A DNA stretch of 64,000 nucleotides from contig NZ_CP083952.1 in NCBI RefSeq assembly GCF_006442545.2, positions 2,163,501-2,227,500 of the forward strand. Direction: 5' to 3'. The position numbers and the translations under genes are program-made. The notes beneath the pieces were generated by a model. It made no database searches, had not been told where the DNA came from, and worked only from the letters and a program-made list of their open reading frames with translations. This document shows, one piece after another, positions 16,507-24,145 of this stretch. The stretch is from Mesorhizobium sp. B2-1-8 (GTDB taxonomy: Bacteria > Pseudomonadota > Alphaproteobacteria > Rhizobiales > Rhizobiaceae). Every line of letters starts with the position of its first letter. Positions within the stretch are counted from its first letter, which is position 1.

Positions 16507-18060
16507 ATGGTATCGCATGGCACACCGCCTCGGGGCATTGATGCGACACGATCGCCGCTGTTTGAAGGCCGTTTCGGCCGCATGTTCCGCAATCTGGCGC
16601 CCGCCTCGTTCGGGGCAAACGAGGCACAGAACCGGCGCAATCTCAAGGCGCTCGGCACGGCCATGTCCGCTGGCATTGACGAACCGAAAGATGGGCCTGA
16701 TGCCGAGGAAAGCGGCATCCCTGCGCTCTACACTTATTTTGGACAGTTCGTGGATCACGACATCACCTTTGATCCCGTCAGCACCCTACGCAAATCGCTT
16801 GACCCGGATGGCCTGGTGGATTTCCGCACGCCAAGCTTCAACCTGGACAACGTCTATGGGCGCGGCCCGGCCGACCAACCATACATGTACACAAGCGAGG
16901 GCCGATTCCGGCACGGGGAAGCCTTGACGGGAACGGGCGGCCACTCCGGACACGATCTGCCCCGCTTCGGCGGACGAGCGATCATCGGCGACCCCCGCAA
17001 TGACGAGAACAGTCTCGTCTCCCAGCTTCAGGGGCTGATGCTCGACGTGCACAACCGGATGCTCGATGACAATCCGGGGTTGGACTTTGAAGCCGTTCAG
17101 CAGCTTGTCCGTTTCCACTACCAATATGTCGTCCTGAACGACTTTCTGGCCCGGATTGTTTCGGCGCCAATCCTCGACGCCCTCAGGACGGACGGCCACT
17201 TTGATCAAAAGCTCTTACGCTACTTCCACTGGCGCAACCTGCCGTTCATGCCGGTGGAGTTTTCGGTTGCCGCCTACAGGCTTGGCCATTCGATGGTCAG
17301 GCCCGGTTACCGGCTGAATAATGACAAACTGCTGCCGATCTTCCCGCGCGCCCACGAACCACACGAAGAAGCTCTCACCGGATTTCAAGCTATGAGACCA
17401 GGGCGCGCGCTGGATTGGGGTCGATTTATCGATGTTGACGAGCGTGCCGGTGGAACAGATCCCGGCACAAGCGACCCGGCAAACAAACGTCGCCTGCAAT
17501 TTGCCTACAGGATCGACACATCTCTCGTAGGCTTCCTGCACGACCTACCAAAAACCGTGGCGGCTGACCCGCCGGCGTCGCTCGGTGAGCGCAACCTCTT
17601 GCGGGGCTGGCTGCTCGGCCTGCCGTCCGGCCAGAGCATTGCACGCGCCATGCGGATCGAGCCCTTGACCGATGAAGCCATCATCATAGGCAAGGCAGTG
17701 GACGCTCCAGAGGATGGAGATGTCGTGGGGCCAATTATCAAGGCGGTCAATGACAACGGTGGGGACGGCAACGCGTTCGCCGGCAACTGTCCGCTTTGGG
17801 CTTATGTTCTGGCCGAGGCGTCGGCAAACAGGAGCGACATTCCAATCCCTGTCACAGGGGGCGGCACCCGCTCGACGCCGCAACTTGGACCGGTCGGCGG
17901 TCGCATTGTCGCGGAGGTCTTCCTTGGGTTGCTGTTTGGCGACGGCAGATCCTACCTGTCGCTTGATCCTTTGTGGAAGCCCGTGACTGGAGCGGGCTTC
18001 AGACTCAAGGACCTGGTCTCCTACGGGCTCGGTATGGGGCCGTCGCTTCACTACCGGTAG
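16507..18060 (+). CDS. Animal-type heme peroxidase family protein (peroxidase 2)
   Basis: A 517-residue animal heme peroxidase from the ATG at 16507, chosen because GGAG (16497-16500) is well placed; the frame is open further upstream but without family similarity. The distal site is canonical: YFGQFVDHDITFD (~75-87) with the Asp-His-Asp motif used for heme attachment and calcium binding. LDNVYGRGP, the proximal AAYRLGHSMVRPGY (~250-263) and NDxxFAGNCPLW near the end are also present. No signal peptide is seen. It is better conserved than peroxidase 1. It is divergent from the YcaO-regulator operon and shares a promoter motif with peroxidase 1. Confidence 0.92.
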   Translation: MVSHGTPPRGIDATRSPLFEGRFGRMFRNLAPASFGANEAQNRRNLKALGTAMSAGIDEPKDGPDAEESGIPALYTYFGQFVDHDITFDPVSTLRKSLDPDGLVDFRTPSFNLDNVYGRGPADQPYMYTSEGRFRHGEALTGTGGHSGHDLPRFGGRAIIGDPRNDENSLVSQLQGLMLDVHNRMLDDNPGLDFEAVQQLVRFHYQYVVLNDFLARIVSAPILDALRTDGHFDQKLLRYFHWRNLPFMPVEFSVAAYRLGHSMVRPGYRLNNDKLLPIFPRAHEPHEEALTGFQAMRPGRALDWGRFIDVDERAGGTDPGTSDPANKRRLQFAYRIDTSLVGFLHDLPKTVAADPPASLGERNLLRGWLLGLPSGQSIARAMRIEPLTDEAIIIGKAVDAPEDGDVVGPIIKAVNDNGGDGNAFAGNCPLWAYVLAEASANRSDIPIPVTGGGTRSTPQLGPVGGRIVAEVFLGLLFGDGRSYLSLDPLWKPVTGAGFRLKDLVSYGLGMGPSLHYR

Positions 18061-18109
18061 GGCCGTGACCGACATACGTCCCGATGCCGGGAAGGGAAAG
18101 ATACCAACT

Positions 18110-18126
18110 GCCTCACCTGGTGAGGC
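18110..18126 (+). terminator. Small stem-loop after peroxidase 2
   Basis: GCCTCA-CCTGG-TGAGGC forms a 6-bp stem with a 5-base loop 50 bases after the peroxidase stop, followed by GTTTATG. The weak T-run makes it only a possible terminator. Confidence 0.35.
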
Positions 18127-18176
18127 GTTTATGACCCTTCCTTCCAAAAGCTTACTTCGTCTTGCGAGGAAAGAGA

Positions 18177-19469
18177 ATGTCTTTGCCAATATTTGGCTAT
18201 TTCTACCGCTTTCTTTGCATCGGCGTGTTGTGCATGGCTGCTGTAGGCTGCATGCCTGAAGACGGCTTCCGTCGCTATGCGGGCGCTGTTGGCCCTGATC
18301 TTTATTCCAAGCAAACCGTGGCCAACACTGCCTTGCTCAACGCTTACACCGAGAGCATTTGCACTCAAGCAGGACTGGCGTCCGGCGGGCAATGCGCCAT
18401 CAGGACGACCACTGACTGGAAGAACTTCGTCGATATGGGTCTCTACGATATCGATCAACGCTGCGACTCTTTCTTGGATGGGCTCTACTACAAAGCTAAG
18501 ACCAGCGACTCGATCCTGGCCCAGGTCGCGGACACTGGCAGTTTTTCTGCTGCGGTTCTGGATGCAACCTCGTCGTCGGTACCTTCGATAAAGATCGTTG
18601 CCGCCGCCTTCGGCCTGGCCGAAAACACTTTTCGCAACACCAACAAGACCTTGCTGGAGGCGCTAGACGCGACGACGGTCAAGTCCCTAGTTTTCCGCCG
18701 TCAGCACGACATCAAGCAAGAAATCTACGGCACGACGGTCTGGAACAAGCCGCAGGCGCTGCACGCTCTACGCACCTATCTACGCGTCTGCATGCCGTTT
18801 GCCATTGAAATGGAAGCCAATGCGGTGCTGACCACTGCGCAGCGGACGGATGAACCTGGCAAGTCATACATCACATTCGACTCGAACAATGCCCCACTGG
18901 GTGGCGGCGCCAAGGTCAATGAGGGTCGCATTCGGCCGCGCCCACCCGTGAAATCTTGGGCGTCCGTCAACACTAGCGGCATTCCGATCGACCTGCCCAC
19001 TGCCAAGGCCATCCAGAAAGCGCTGTGCTTTCCTGACACAGCGCCGGTCGGCAAACCGCAGGCTAATGGCGAATATGGTGCCCAGACCGAGGCCGCACTT
19101 AAGATCTTCAAAGCCGCAAACGCACGTAAGTACGACTTGAAAGAATGGCGAGATATAAAGGTGGTCCTTGATACATCCGACTTGGGTGTTCTACGTGACA
19201 GCAAGGATTGTGGCGTTGAGCAAAAGAATTACCTGGAGAGACACCTTTCCACAGATAGCACTTTCAACAAAGCCTTGACTGTATTTCTCAGGAAGAAATA
19301 TGGCGCGGAGATACCCGATAACGCGTCGCTCGATGCCTTGAGAAAATATATCGTGAAGTACAAAACTGATCCAAAGGTCAGCCCAAAAATCTCTTCCGAT
19401 CCGGACGGAATGTTTCTCGATCAGATAACTCCCGATTTTTACAATTTATTCAGCGGGTTCAGCAGTTAG
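18177..19469 (+). CDS. Lipoprotein with peptidoglycan-binding-like segment
   Basis: A 430-residue protein from the ATG at 18177, which has a GAGGAAAGAG ribosome site. It begins with a signal peptide ending in the lipobox AAVGC (Cys ~25), so it should be lipidated and envelope-anchored. Residues ~275-320 (DLPTAKAIQKAL…NGEYGAQTEAALKIFKAANA) resemble a PG_binding_1 repeat. The remainder is not recognised. It lies 30 bases before the muralytic gene on the same strand, suggesting a shared envelope role. Confidence 0.7.
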   Translation: MSLPIFGYFYRFLCIGVLCMAAVGCMPEDGFRRYAGAVGPDLYSKQTVANTALLNAYTESICTQAGLASGGQCAIRTTTDWKNFVDMGLYDIDQRCDSFLDGLYYKAKTSDSILAQVADTGSFSAAVLDATSSSVPSIKIVAAAFGLAENTFRNTNKTLLEALDATTVKSLVFRRQHDIKQEIYGTTVWNKPQALHALRTYLRVCMPFAIEMEANAVLTTAQRTDEPGKSYITFDSNNAPLGGGAKVNEGRIRPRPPVKSWASVNTSGIPIDLPTAKAIQKALCFPDTAPVGKPQANGEYGAQTEAALKIFKAANARKYDLKEWRDIKVVLDTSDLGVLRDSKDCGVEQKNYLERHLSTDSTFNKALTVFLRKKYGAEIPDNASLDALRKYIVKYKTDPKVSPKISSDPDGMFLDQITPDFYNLFSGFSS

Positions 19470-19499
19470 CTTGGGAATTTTTCTCCAAGGGAGATGGTT

Positions 19500-21473
19500 A
19501 TGTACTACCAGTTCAAGCTGCCAACTCGTTTGAAGGTCAGCCCTGATCTTGCATCCGCTGACGGCGATGAGGTTCTTCCGGATGAAATTGGTTTTGCAAA
19601 CGCCGAGAATGGGAATTGGGTCCAACTGACAATTTATAGCCAGCTGGACAAACCCGCCACCGGCTGGGCCCGCAAAAGCGGCGACGATGGGCAGGTTCGG
19701 CTGGTTGAGGTCGCTGCCCCACCACGATTAGAATTCGGCATCTGGTCGTTTATCAAAGGATGTATCGACGCAGAGTTCTGGATCAACGGTCAAGACAAAA
19801 ATAGCCCGTTCTTCGTGGCGGCGGACTACCTGATAGCTTGGGCTCTCATCGAGACGAAGAACAAACCTGGCAACATCGGACCCAAGACATCCCCCGGAGA
19901 CGGAACCGGACCTTTCCAACTAACCACCACGGAATGGGCTACATTCCTGGCAGACCCGATAGCAGCTGACTACTCAGCGGCCAGCCGCGATATTGGCCTC
20001 GATCAAATTGCCGGGGCGGCATTTCTCGCCCGCAAGGCGATGTCCGATATGTCAGCCGCAATCACGCAGAACGATGCGGCGGCCGGCGTGACGGATACGC
20101 AAACCGTCGCGGGCCCCTACATTCCGGCCTATATCGATGTTCTCCTGGTTCACATGTTCGGCTTGCCAACAGCCAAGAGTTTTCGAACTGTGAAACTTGC
20201 CGGCCAGGGCGGGACCGCGGTTGACGACGTTCTCAAGCAATCGTTCAGCGATGCGGATGTGCAAGCGTATCTCAAGACACGGGACAATGTTCTGAAGGAT
20301 TGGGATTCGGGTGTCATCGAAACGGTCGACGGGGCGATCGTCAATGTCCAGAACCTGTTGGCAGCCGCTTTCGCCAAGGCGTTTGCACTGATCCAAGAGC
20401 AGGCTCCGGAGGATCTGCCAAAGGCTGATGGTGTGGCGTCATGGTTTGCGATTGCCGACAACGAGCGGGTGGCTTGGGAACCTTTGGGCGATGAGACAAC
20501 ACCCACCGCTCAAACACGCATTCGAGGGTATTTCCAGTCGATTGGCCAGCCCCTGCGCGATGCGGATGCCATACCACCATGGTGCGGCGCCTTTGCCGGA
20601 TTTTGCGTGAACACTGCCAGTCCAGTTCTTCTCAAGACGATCAAGGGAAATCCGCTAAGCGCGGGCAGTTGGCAATCCTTCGGCAACGAGAGCATCCAAC
20701 TTGGTGATCCCAATCCACCGCGGGGTGCGATCGTCGTGCTTTCGCCGGACAAGAATTCGTCCAGCGCCAGCCATGTCGGCTTCTTTTCACGCTATCTGGG
20801 CTCCGACAACGCGCAAGTCGAATTGCTCGGCGGCAACCAGAGCGACCGCGTGACTTTGACCAAGTTTGATCGCTCGAAAATAATCGTCATCCGCTGGCAG
20901 AGCGCGCAGAAGTCTGTCGATAACAATGCCGGTGACGCAGCGCTAGGAGCCGCCGACGCTGGACAGTTCAGCACGTTGCTCGATTTCATCGGGCAGTTCG
21001 AGAGTGGCGACAATTACAACGCCTATTTTGCCCATTCCGGGAACACCAACAATCCTGCATTGGTGGGCATGACCCTGCGAGACATCCTGATTTTTCAGGA
21101 CCAGCTGGTCGCTCGCCACAAGATCTCTTCCGCCTGCGGCAAGTACCAGATTGTCAGGAACACCCTGCGGGGCCTGATAACCCACGGCGCCATCGGACCT
21201 GCCGACACTTTCTCGTCAGGCAACCAGGACCAGTTGGCAATAGCGCTGATGAAGGAACGAGGCCTCGGCGCCTTCCTCAGTGGCAACATGTCGGAAGATC
21301 AATTCGCACTAAATCTGGCCAAGGAGTGGGCCTCCATGCCGGTGCCGATTGCTACCAAAGGCCAGTTTAGAAACGTGAAGCCGGGCGAAAGCTACTACGC
21401 GAGCGACGGGGTGAACAAGGCGCTCACGACGGTTGAAAAATTCCGGGCAGCGGTAAGAAGCGCTCAGAAATAG
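19500..21473 (+). CDS. Multi-domain peptidoglycan hydrolase-like protein
   Basis: A 657-residue protein; the second Met (19500) is preferred because AAGGGAG lies at the proper distance. No signal peptide is seen. Residues ~110-215 look like a degenerate lysozyme/transglycosylase fold (ALIETKNKPGN…GTGPFQLTTTEW). Residues ~350-460 fit a CHAP/TIGR02594-type cysteine peptidase (PPWCGAFAGFCVN, PRGAIVVLS, SHVGFFSRY). Residues ~490-650 look like a phage-type lysozyme (FIGQFESGDNYNAYF…SACGKYQI). Three putative muralytic units in one protein recall phage endolysins or secreted antibacterial toxins. How it is exported is unclear. Confidence 0.7.
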   Translation: MYYQFKLPTRLKVSPDLASADGDEVLPDEIGFANAENGNWVQLTIYSQLDKPATGWARKSGDDGQVRLVEVAAPPRLEFGIWSFIKGCIDAEFWINGQDKNSPFFVAADYLIAWALIETKNKPGNIGPKTSPGDGTGPFQLTTTEWATFLADPIAADYSAASRDIGLDQIAGAAFLARKAMSDMSAAITQNDAAAGVTDTQTVAGPYIPAYIDVLLVHMFGLPTAKSFRTVKLAGQGGTAVDDVLKQSFSDADVQAYLKTRDNVLKDWDSGVIETVDGAIVNVQNLLAAAFAKAFALIQEQAPEDLPKADGVASWFAIADNERVAWEPLGDETTPTAQTRIRGYFQSIGQPLRDADAIPPWCGAFAGFCVNTASPVLLKTIKGNPLSAGSWQSFGNESIQLGDPNPPRGAIVVLSPDKNSSSASHVGFFSRYLGSDNAQVELLGGNQSDRVTLTKFDRSKIIVIRWQSAQKSVDNNAGDAALGAADAGQFSTLLDFIGQFESGDNYNAYFAHSGNTNNPALVGMTLRDILIFQDQLVARHKISSACGKYQIVRNTLRGLITHGAIGPADTFSSGNQDQLAIALMKERGLGAFLSGNMSEDQFALNLAKEWASMPVPIATKGQFRNVKPGESYYASDGVNKALTTVEKFRAAVRSAQK

Positions 21474-21503
21474 AAGACGATGGGTCCTGGGGGAGGGCGA
21501 CAC

Positions 21504-23099
21504 ATGCTTGAGGGATTGACGTCACGGTTTGTGGCCAAATGTTTTGCCGTAGCTGGTGTCGGACTGTTGGTCGTGTGCCTCGCACTTGCCGGATGGCAGA
21601 GACTGCACGGCACCAGCGATCCAACCGAAGCCGAGTGCGAGGCCAATCTCTTGCCCGCCGTCGCGCCGCAAGGTGAGGCTTTGATGAGAGCTGGCAAACT
21701 GCAAGTGTTGGGCGTCTGGCCCCACAAGACGTCCATAAACCGCAGTATCTGCCTAGCCATCGCCGGCGTGGTTTCAGAATCTTCCGACATAGGCCTAGCG
21801 GATGACGTCAACCGAGCGCAAAAGGCGCGTGACGATGCGCAAGCCAGCTATGAGACTGCGGCTCTGTCTTCAAGAGACGCTGCGTGGGACAAGCTGCAAA
21901 AGGCCAACACGACCCTGTCAACGGCGCTTGCCGCCGCGGCTGGTCTACCACAGCCGGTCCCCTTGTCGGTCTTCCTGAATGGCAACGTCGTTCCCAATTT
22001 GACGGTCAAAGCCTATGCCAAATGGGCACGCCAGATTGTTCTAATCCCACTGATGGTACCGCCGAGTGCTGAGGAAAGCGGCGCAGGCTTCTGGCGCGAT
22101 CTCCTGGGCGCCAGGCCAACAGACGGAAACAATACCTCCGCCGGCGCGGATAAGCCCAAGGTCGGCGAAAAGGCCGTTTCTGTCGGCCTTTCCCGCAGCT
22201 CAGCCACAATGCCCGAACCGATGGGGCGCACTGCCCTCACAGTTGTGATCTACGATATGGTAACCCTGTGGGCCGGCATCCTTGCATTCCTTTGCTTTGC
22301 CATCAGTTTCTGCGGTTTGGCACGACATACGACGATGCTACGCGACAACAGCCAAACCGGCAAAGCGTCGCTGTTGGCCTCTGATGCTGTGGCGGCAGCG
22401 CTCGCGGCTGATAGCGAAGCAACAGCAAAGGCAAAGGTTGCAGCCGCTGCCGCCGAGAAAGCCAAGAGCGACGCCGACGCCGCCCAGGCTGCTGCCGCCG
22501 CCGCAGATGCGGCCACGAAAACCGCCGCGACCGACAATGCGGCGAAGGCCGCGGTCGCGCTGACGGTTGCTGCCGGTGCCGTCACAGCCACAACTGCTGC
22601 AGCGAATGATGCTGCGGCGGCCTTGACGGCAGCTCAAACCACGGCGCTCGCAACGGCAAAGACAGGAGATGTTGACCAGCCGCTGGGTCCATACAGCCTT
22701 GCTCGGACGCAAATGGCGTTCTGGATGATTCTCACGATCGCCGGGTTCATTTTCATCTGGCTCAGCATGGGTATTTACATTGGATTGATCACCAGCGGAA
22801 TTCTTGTACTGCTAGGGATTAACGCCACGTCTGGGCTGGCTGCAATCAGTCTTAACGACGAAAGCGACAAAACCAGCGTGTCAAAATCGTTCTGTCAAGA
22901 CATCCTGAACGATGGTGACGGGCCGGCGCTGCATCGCATCCAAGCGGTGGCCTGGACCGCGATTCTAGGCATTATTTTCATATGGAACGTCTTCTGGAAT
23001 TTCGCTTTCATCAATTTCGATACCAACCTGCTTCTGCTGATTGGCGTGGCGCAAGGCATGTACCTGGGCTTCAAATGGAAGGAGGCACCGGCCAAGTAG
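21504..23099 (+). CDS. Alanine-rich membrane protein of unknown function
   Basis: A 531-residue protein from the ATG at 21504 with a strong GGGAGG site (31 bases after the muralytic gene). It has an N-terminal membrane helix (~12-32), a soluble domain (~35-245), a second helix (~250-275), and then ~110 residues of almost pure Ala/Lys/Asp/Thr repeat likely to form a long helix or coiled coil. Three more helices follow near the C-terminus (~405-435, 430-450, 490-525). No family is recognised. Its position suggests that it works with the lipoprotein and muralytic protein as an envelope-spanning unit; this is inference. Confidence 0.7.
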   Translation: MLEGLTSRFVAKCFAVAGVGLLVVCLALAGWQRLHGTSDPTEAECEANLLPAVAPQGEALMRAGKLQVLGVWPHKTSINRSICLAIAGVVSESSDIGLADDVNRAQKARDDAQASYETAALSSRDAAWDKLQKANTTLSTALAAAAGLPQPVPLSVFLNGNVVPNLTVKAYAKWARQIVLIPLMVPPSAEESGAGFWRDLLGARPTDGNNTSAGADKPKVGEKAVSVGLSRSSATMPEPMGRTALTVVIYDMVTLWAGILAFLCFAISFCGLARHTTMLRDNSQTGKASLLASDAVAAALAADSEATAKAKVAAAAAEKAKSDADAAQAAAAAADAATKTAATDNAAKAAVALTVAAGAVTATTAAANDAAAALTAAQTTALATAKTGDVDQPLGPYSLARTQMAFWMILTIAGFIFIWLSMGIYIGLITSGILVLLGINATSGLAAISLNDESDKTSVSKSFCQDILNDGDGPALHRIQAVAWTAILGIIFIWNVFWNFAFINFDTNLLLLIGVAQGMYLGFKWKEAPAK

Positions 23100-23223
23100 G
23101 ATTATAGCTCAACAGCCGTTGGCTGCTGTTAAAGTCGCATCCTCTTTTGATATCTGGAATGCTATTGCGCTATTGCAATGCAACTGGACCGCTGGTGAAT
23201 TTGTGCCGTTAATGTGAGGGCAG

Positions 23224-23805
23224 ATGGTAAAGAATATTGTCGTTTTCTCAGACGGCACCGGCCAACGTGGCGGGATCTTCGTCGATGAGAACCGAAGTAA
23301 CATCTACAAGCTCTACCGTGCCACCCGCTGCGGCCCTGAATCCTTGGTAAATCCTGCGGAACAAGTAGCTTTCTATAATCCGGGAATTGGGACGCTCGCG
23401 CCCAAGGCCGGCCTTATCGGTTCTATCAGCAGGCGAGTTTATAACCTGGTCAGCCAAGCGCTAGGATTAGGGCTAACCGGGAATATCATAGACTGCTATG
23501 CCGCTACCATTCGTCTTTGGCGGCCCGGTGACCGAATTTTCCTTTTCGGATTCAGCCGCGGCGCCTACACGATCAGGTGCCTGGCGGCAACCATCTGTAA
23601 ATGTGGAATTCCCACAAGGATGAAAGATGGCTCGCCGCTTCGGTATGACGAACCCACTTTCAAAGCCATCGCGCGGGAAGCAGTATTGCGTGTTTATCAG
23701 CATACGAGCTCTTGGAATCGATCGACGGCAACGTCCCGACAGTTAGAGCTCCTCGATCAGCGTGATGCGCTGGCTGCACCTGTCGATAATTTGGCGGACT
23801 CCTGA
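23224..23805 (+). pseudogene. DUF2235 lipase-like protein, truncated
   Basis: The first ~185 residues of a DUF2235 (T6SS Tle1-type phospholipase/alpha-beta hydrolase) protein: KNIVVFSDGTGQ at the start, the nucleophile elbow FGFSRGAYT at ~115, and AREAVLRVYQHTSSW and RQLELLDQRDALAA near the end. Family members usually continue for 200 or more further residues with the catalytic Asp and His; here a stop follows at 193 residues after a short unrelated tail. It is therefore probably inactive or a remnant. The start ATG follows GTGAGGG. Its upstream neighbours are envelope proteins. Confidence 0.75.
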
Positions 23806-24016
23806 ACAAATTCGAATTCATCCGACTATCCTCTGGCTTCTACTCAATGCCAGACTTTACGAGAAAATATGCATCCACCAGCATCCATTCCGTCGTCTCC
23901 CAAAAGATATAACTAGGCTTGTCACAATGTGAAATAATGCTTGTAAAGCGGCAGACAAAATGACAAAATGCCGCTATCGATGAACGCATGTTAAACTCTC
24001 TTATGGAGTTATGAGC
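23806..24016. other. AT-rich spacer before small peptide gene
   Basis: These 211 bases show no continuation of the DUF2235 domain in any frame that I can recognise. Base composition becomes clearly more AT-rich from here to about 26.0 kb. Confidence 0.4.
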
Positions 24017-24133
24017 ATGAAAAAGCTACTAGTTGTAATAATTGGAGTTGCAACCTTGGCCTTAGTTGTTCTTGGGCCGACCTCAGGCAATGCGCTTGGC
24101 TCGTGTAACCCTGCTTCTCAAGTTTGCAGCTGA
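24017..24133 (+). CDS. 38-residue exported peptide
   Basis: A short gene with GGAG at ~24005. The product starts with a basic Met-Lys-Lys followed by a ~17-residue hydrophobic stretch and a possible signal-peptidase site (TSGNA), leaving a ~12-residue mature end LGSCNPASQVCS with two cysteines six residues apart. It is 12 bases upstream of the membrane-protein gene and probably co-transcribed. No family is recognised; it may be a secreted peptide, a small membrane protein or an entericidin-like peptide. Confidence 0.5.
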   Translation: MKKLLVVIIGVATLALVVLGPTSGNALGSCNPASQVCS

Positions 24134-24145
24134 TGGGGAATTCTC

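Noticed and set aside
16137..16541. 134-codon plus-strand frame before peroxidase 2, considered as a precursor peptide
   Set aside because: TTG start without a good ribosome site, no leader or core pattern, and it overlaps the peroxidase start in another frame.
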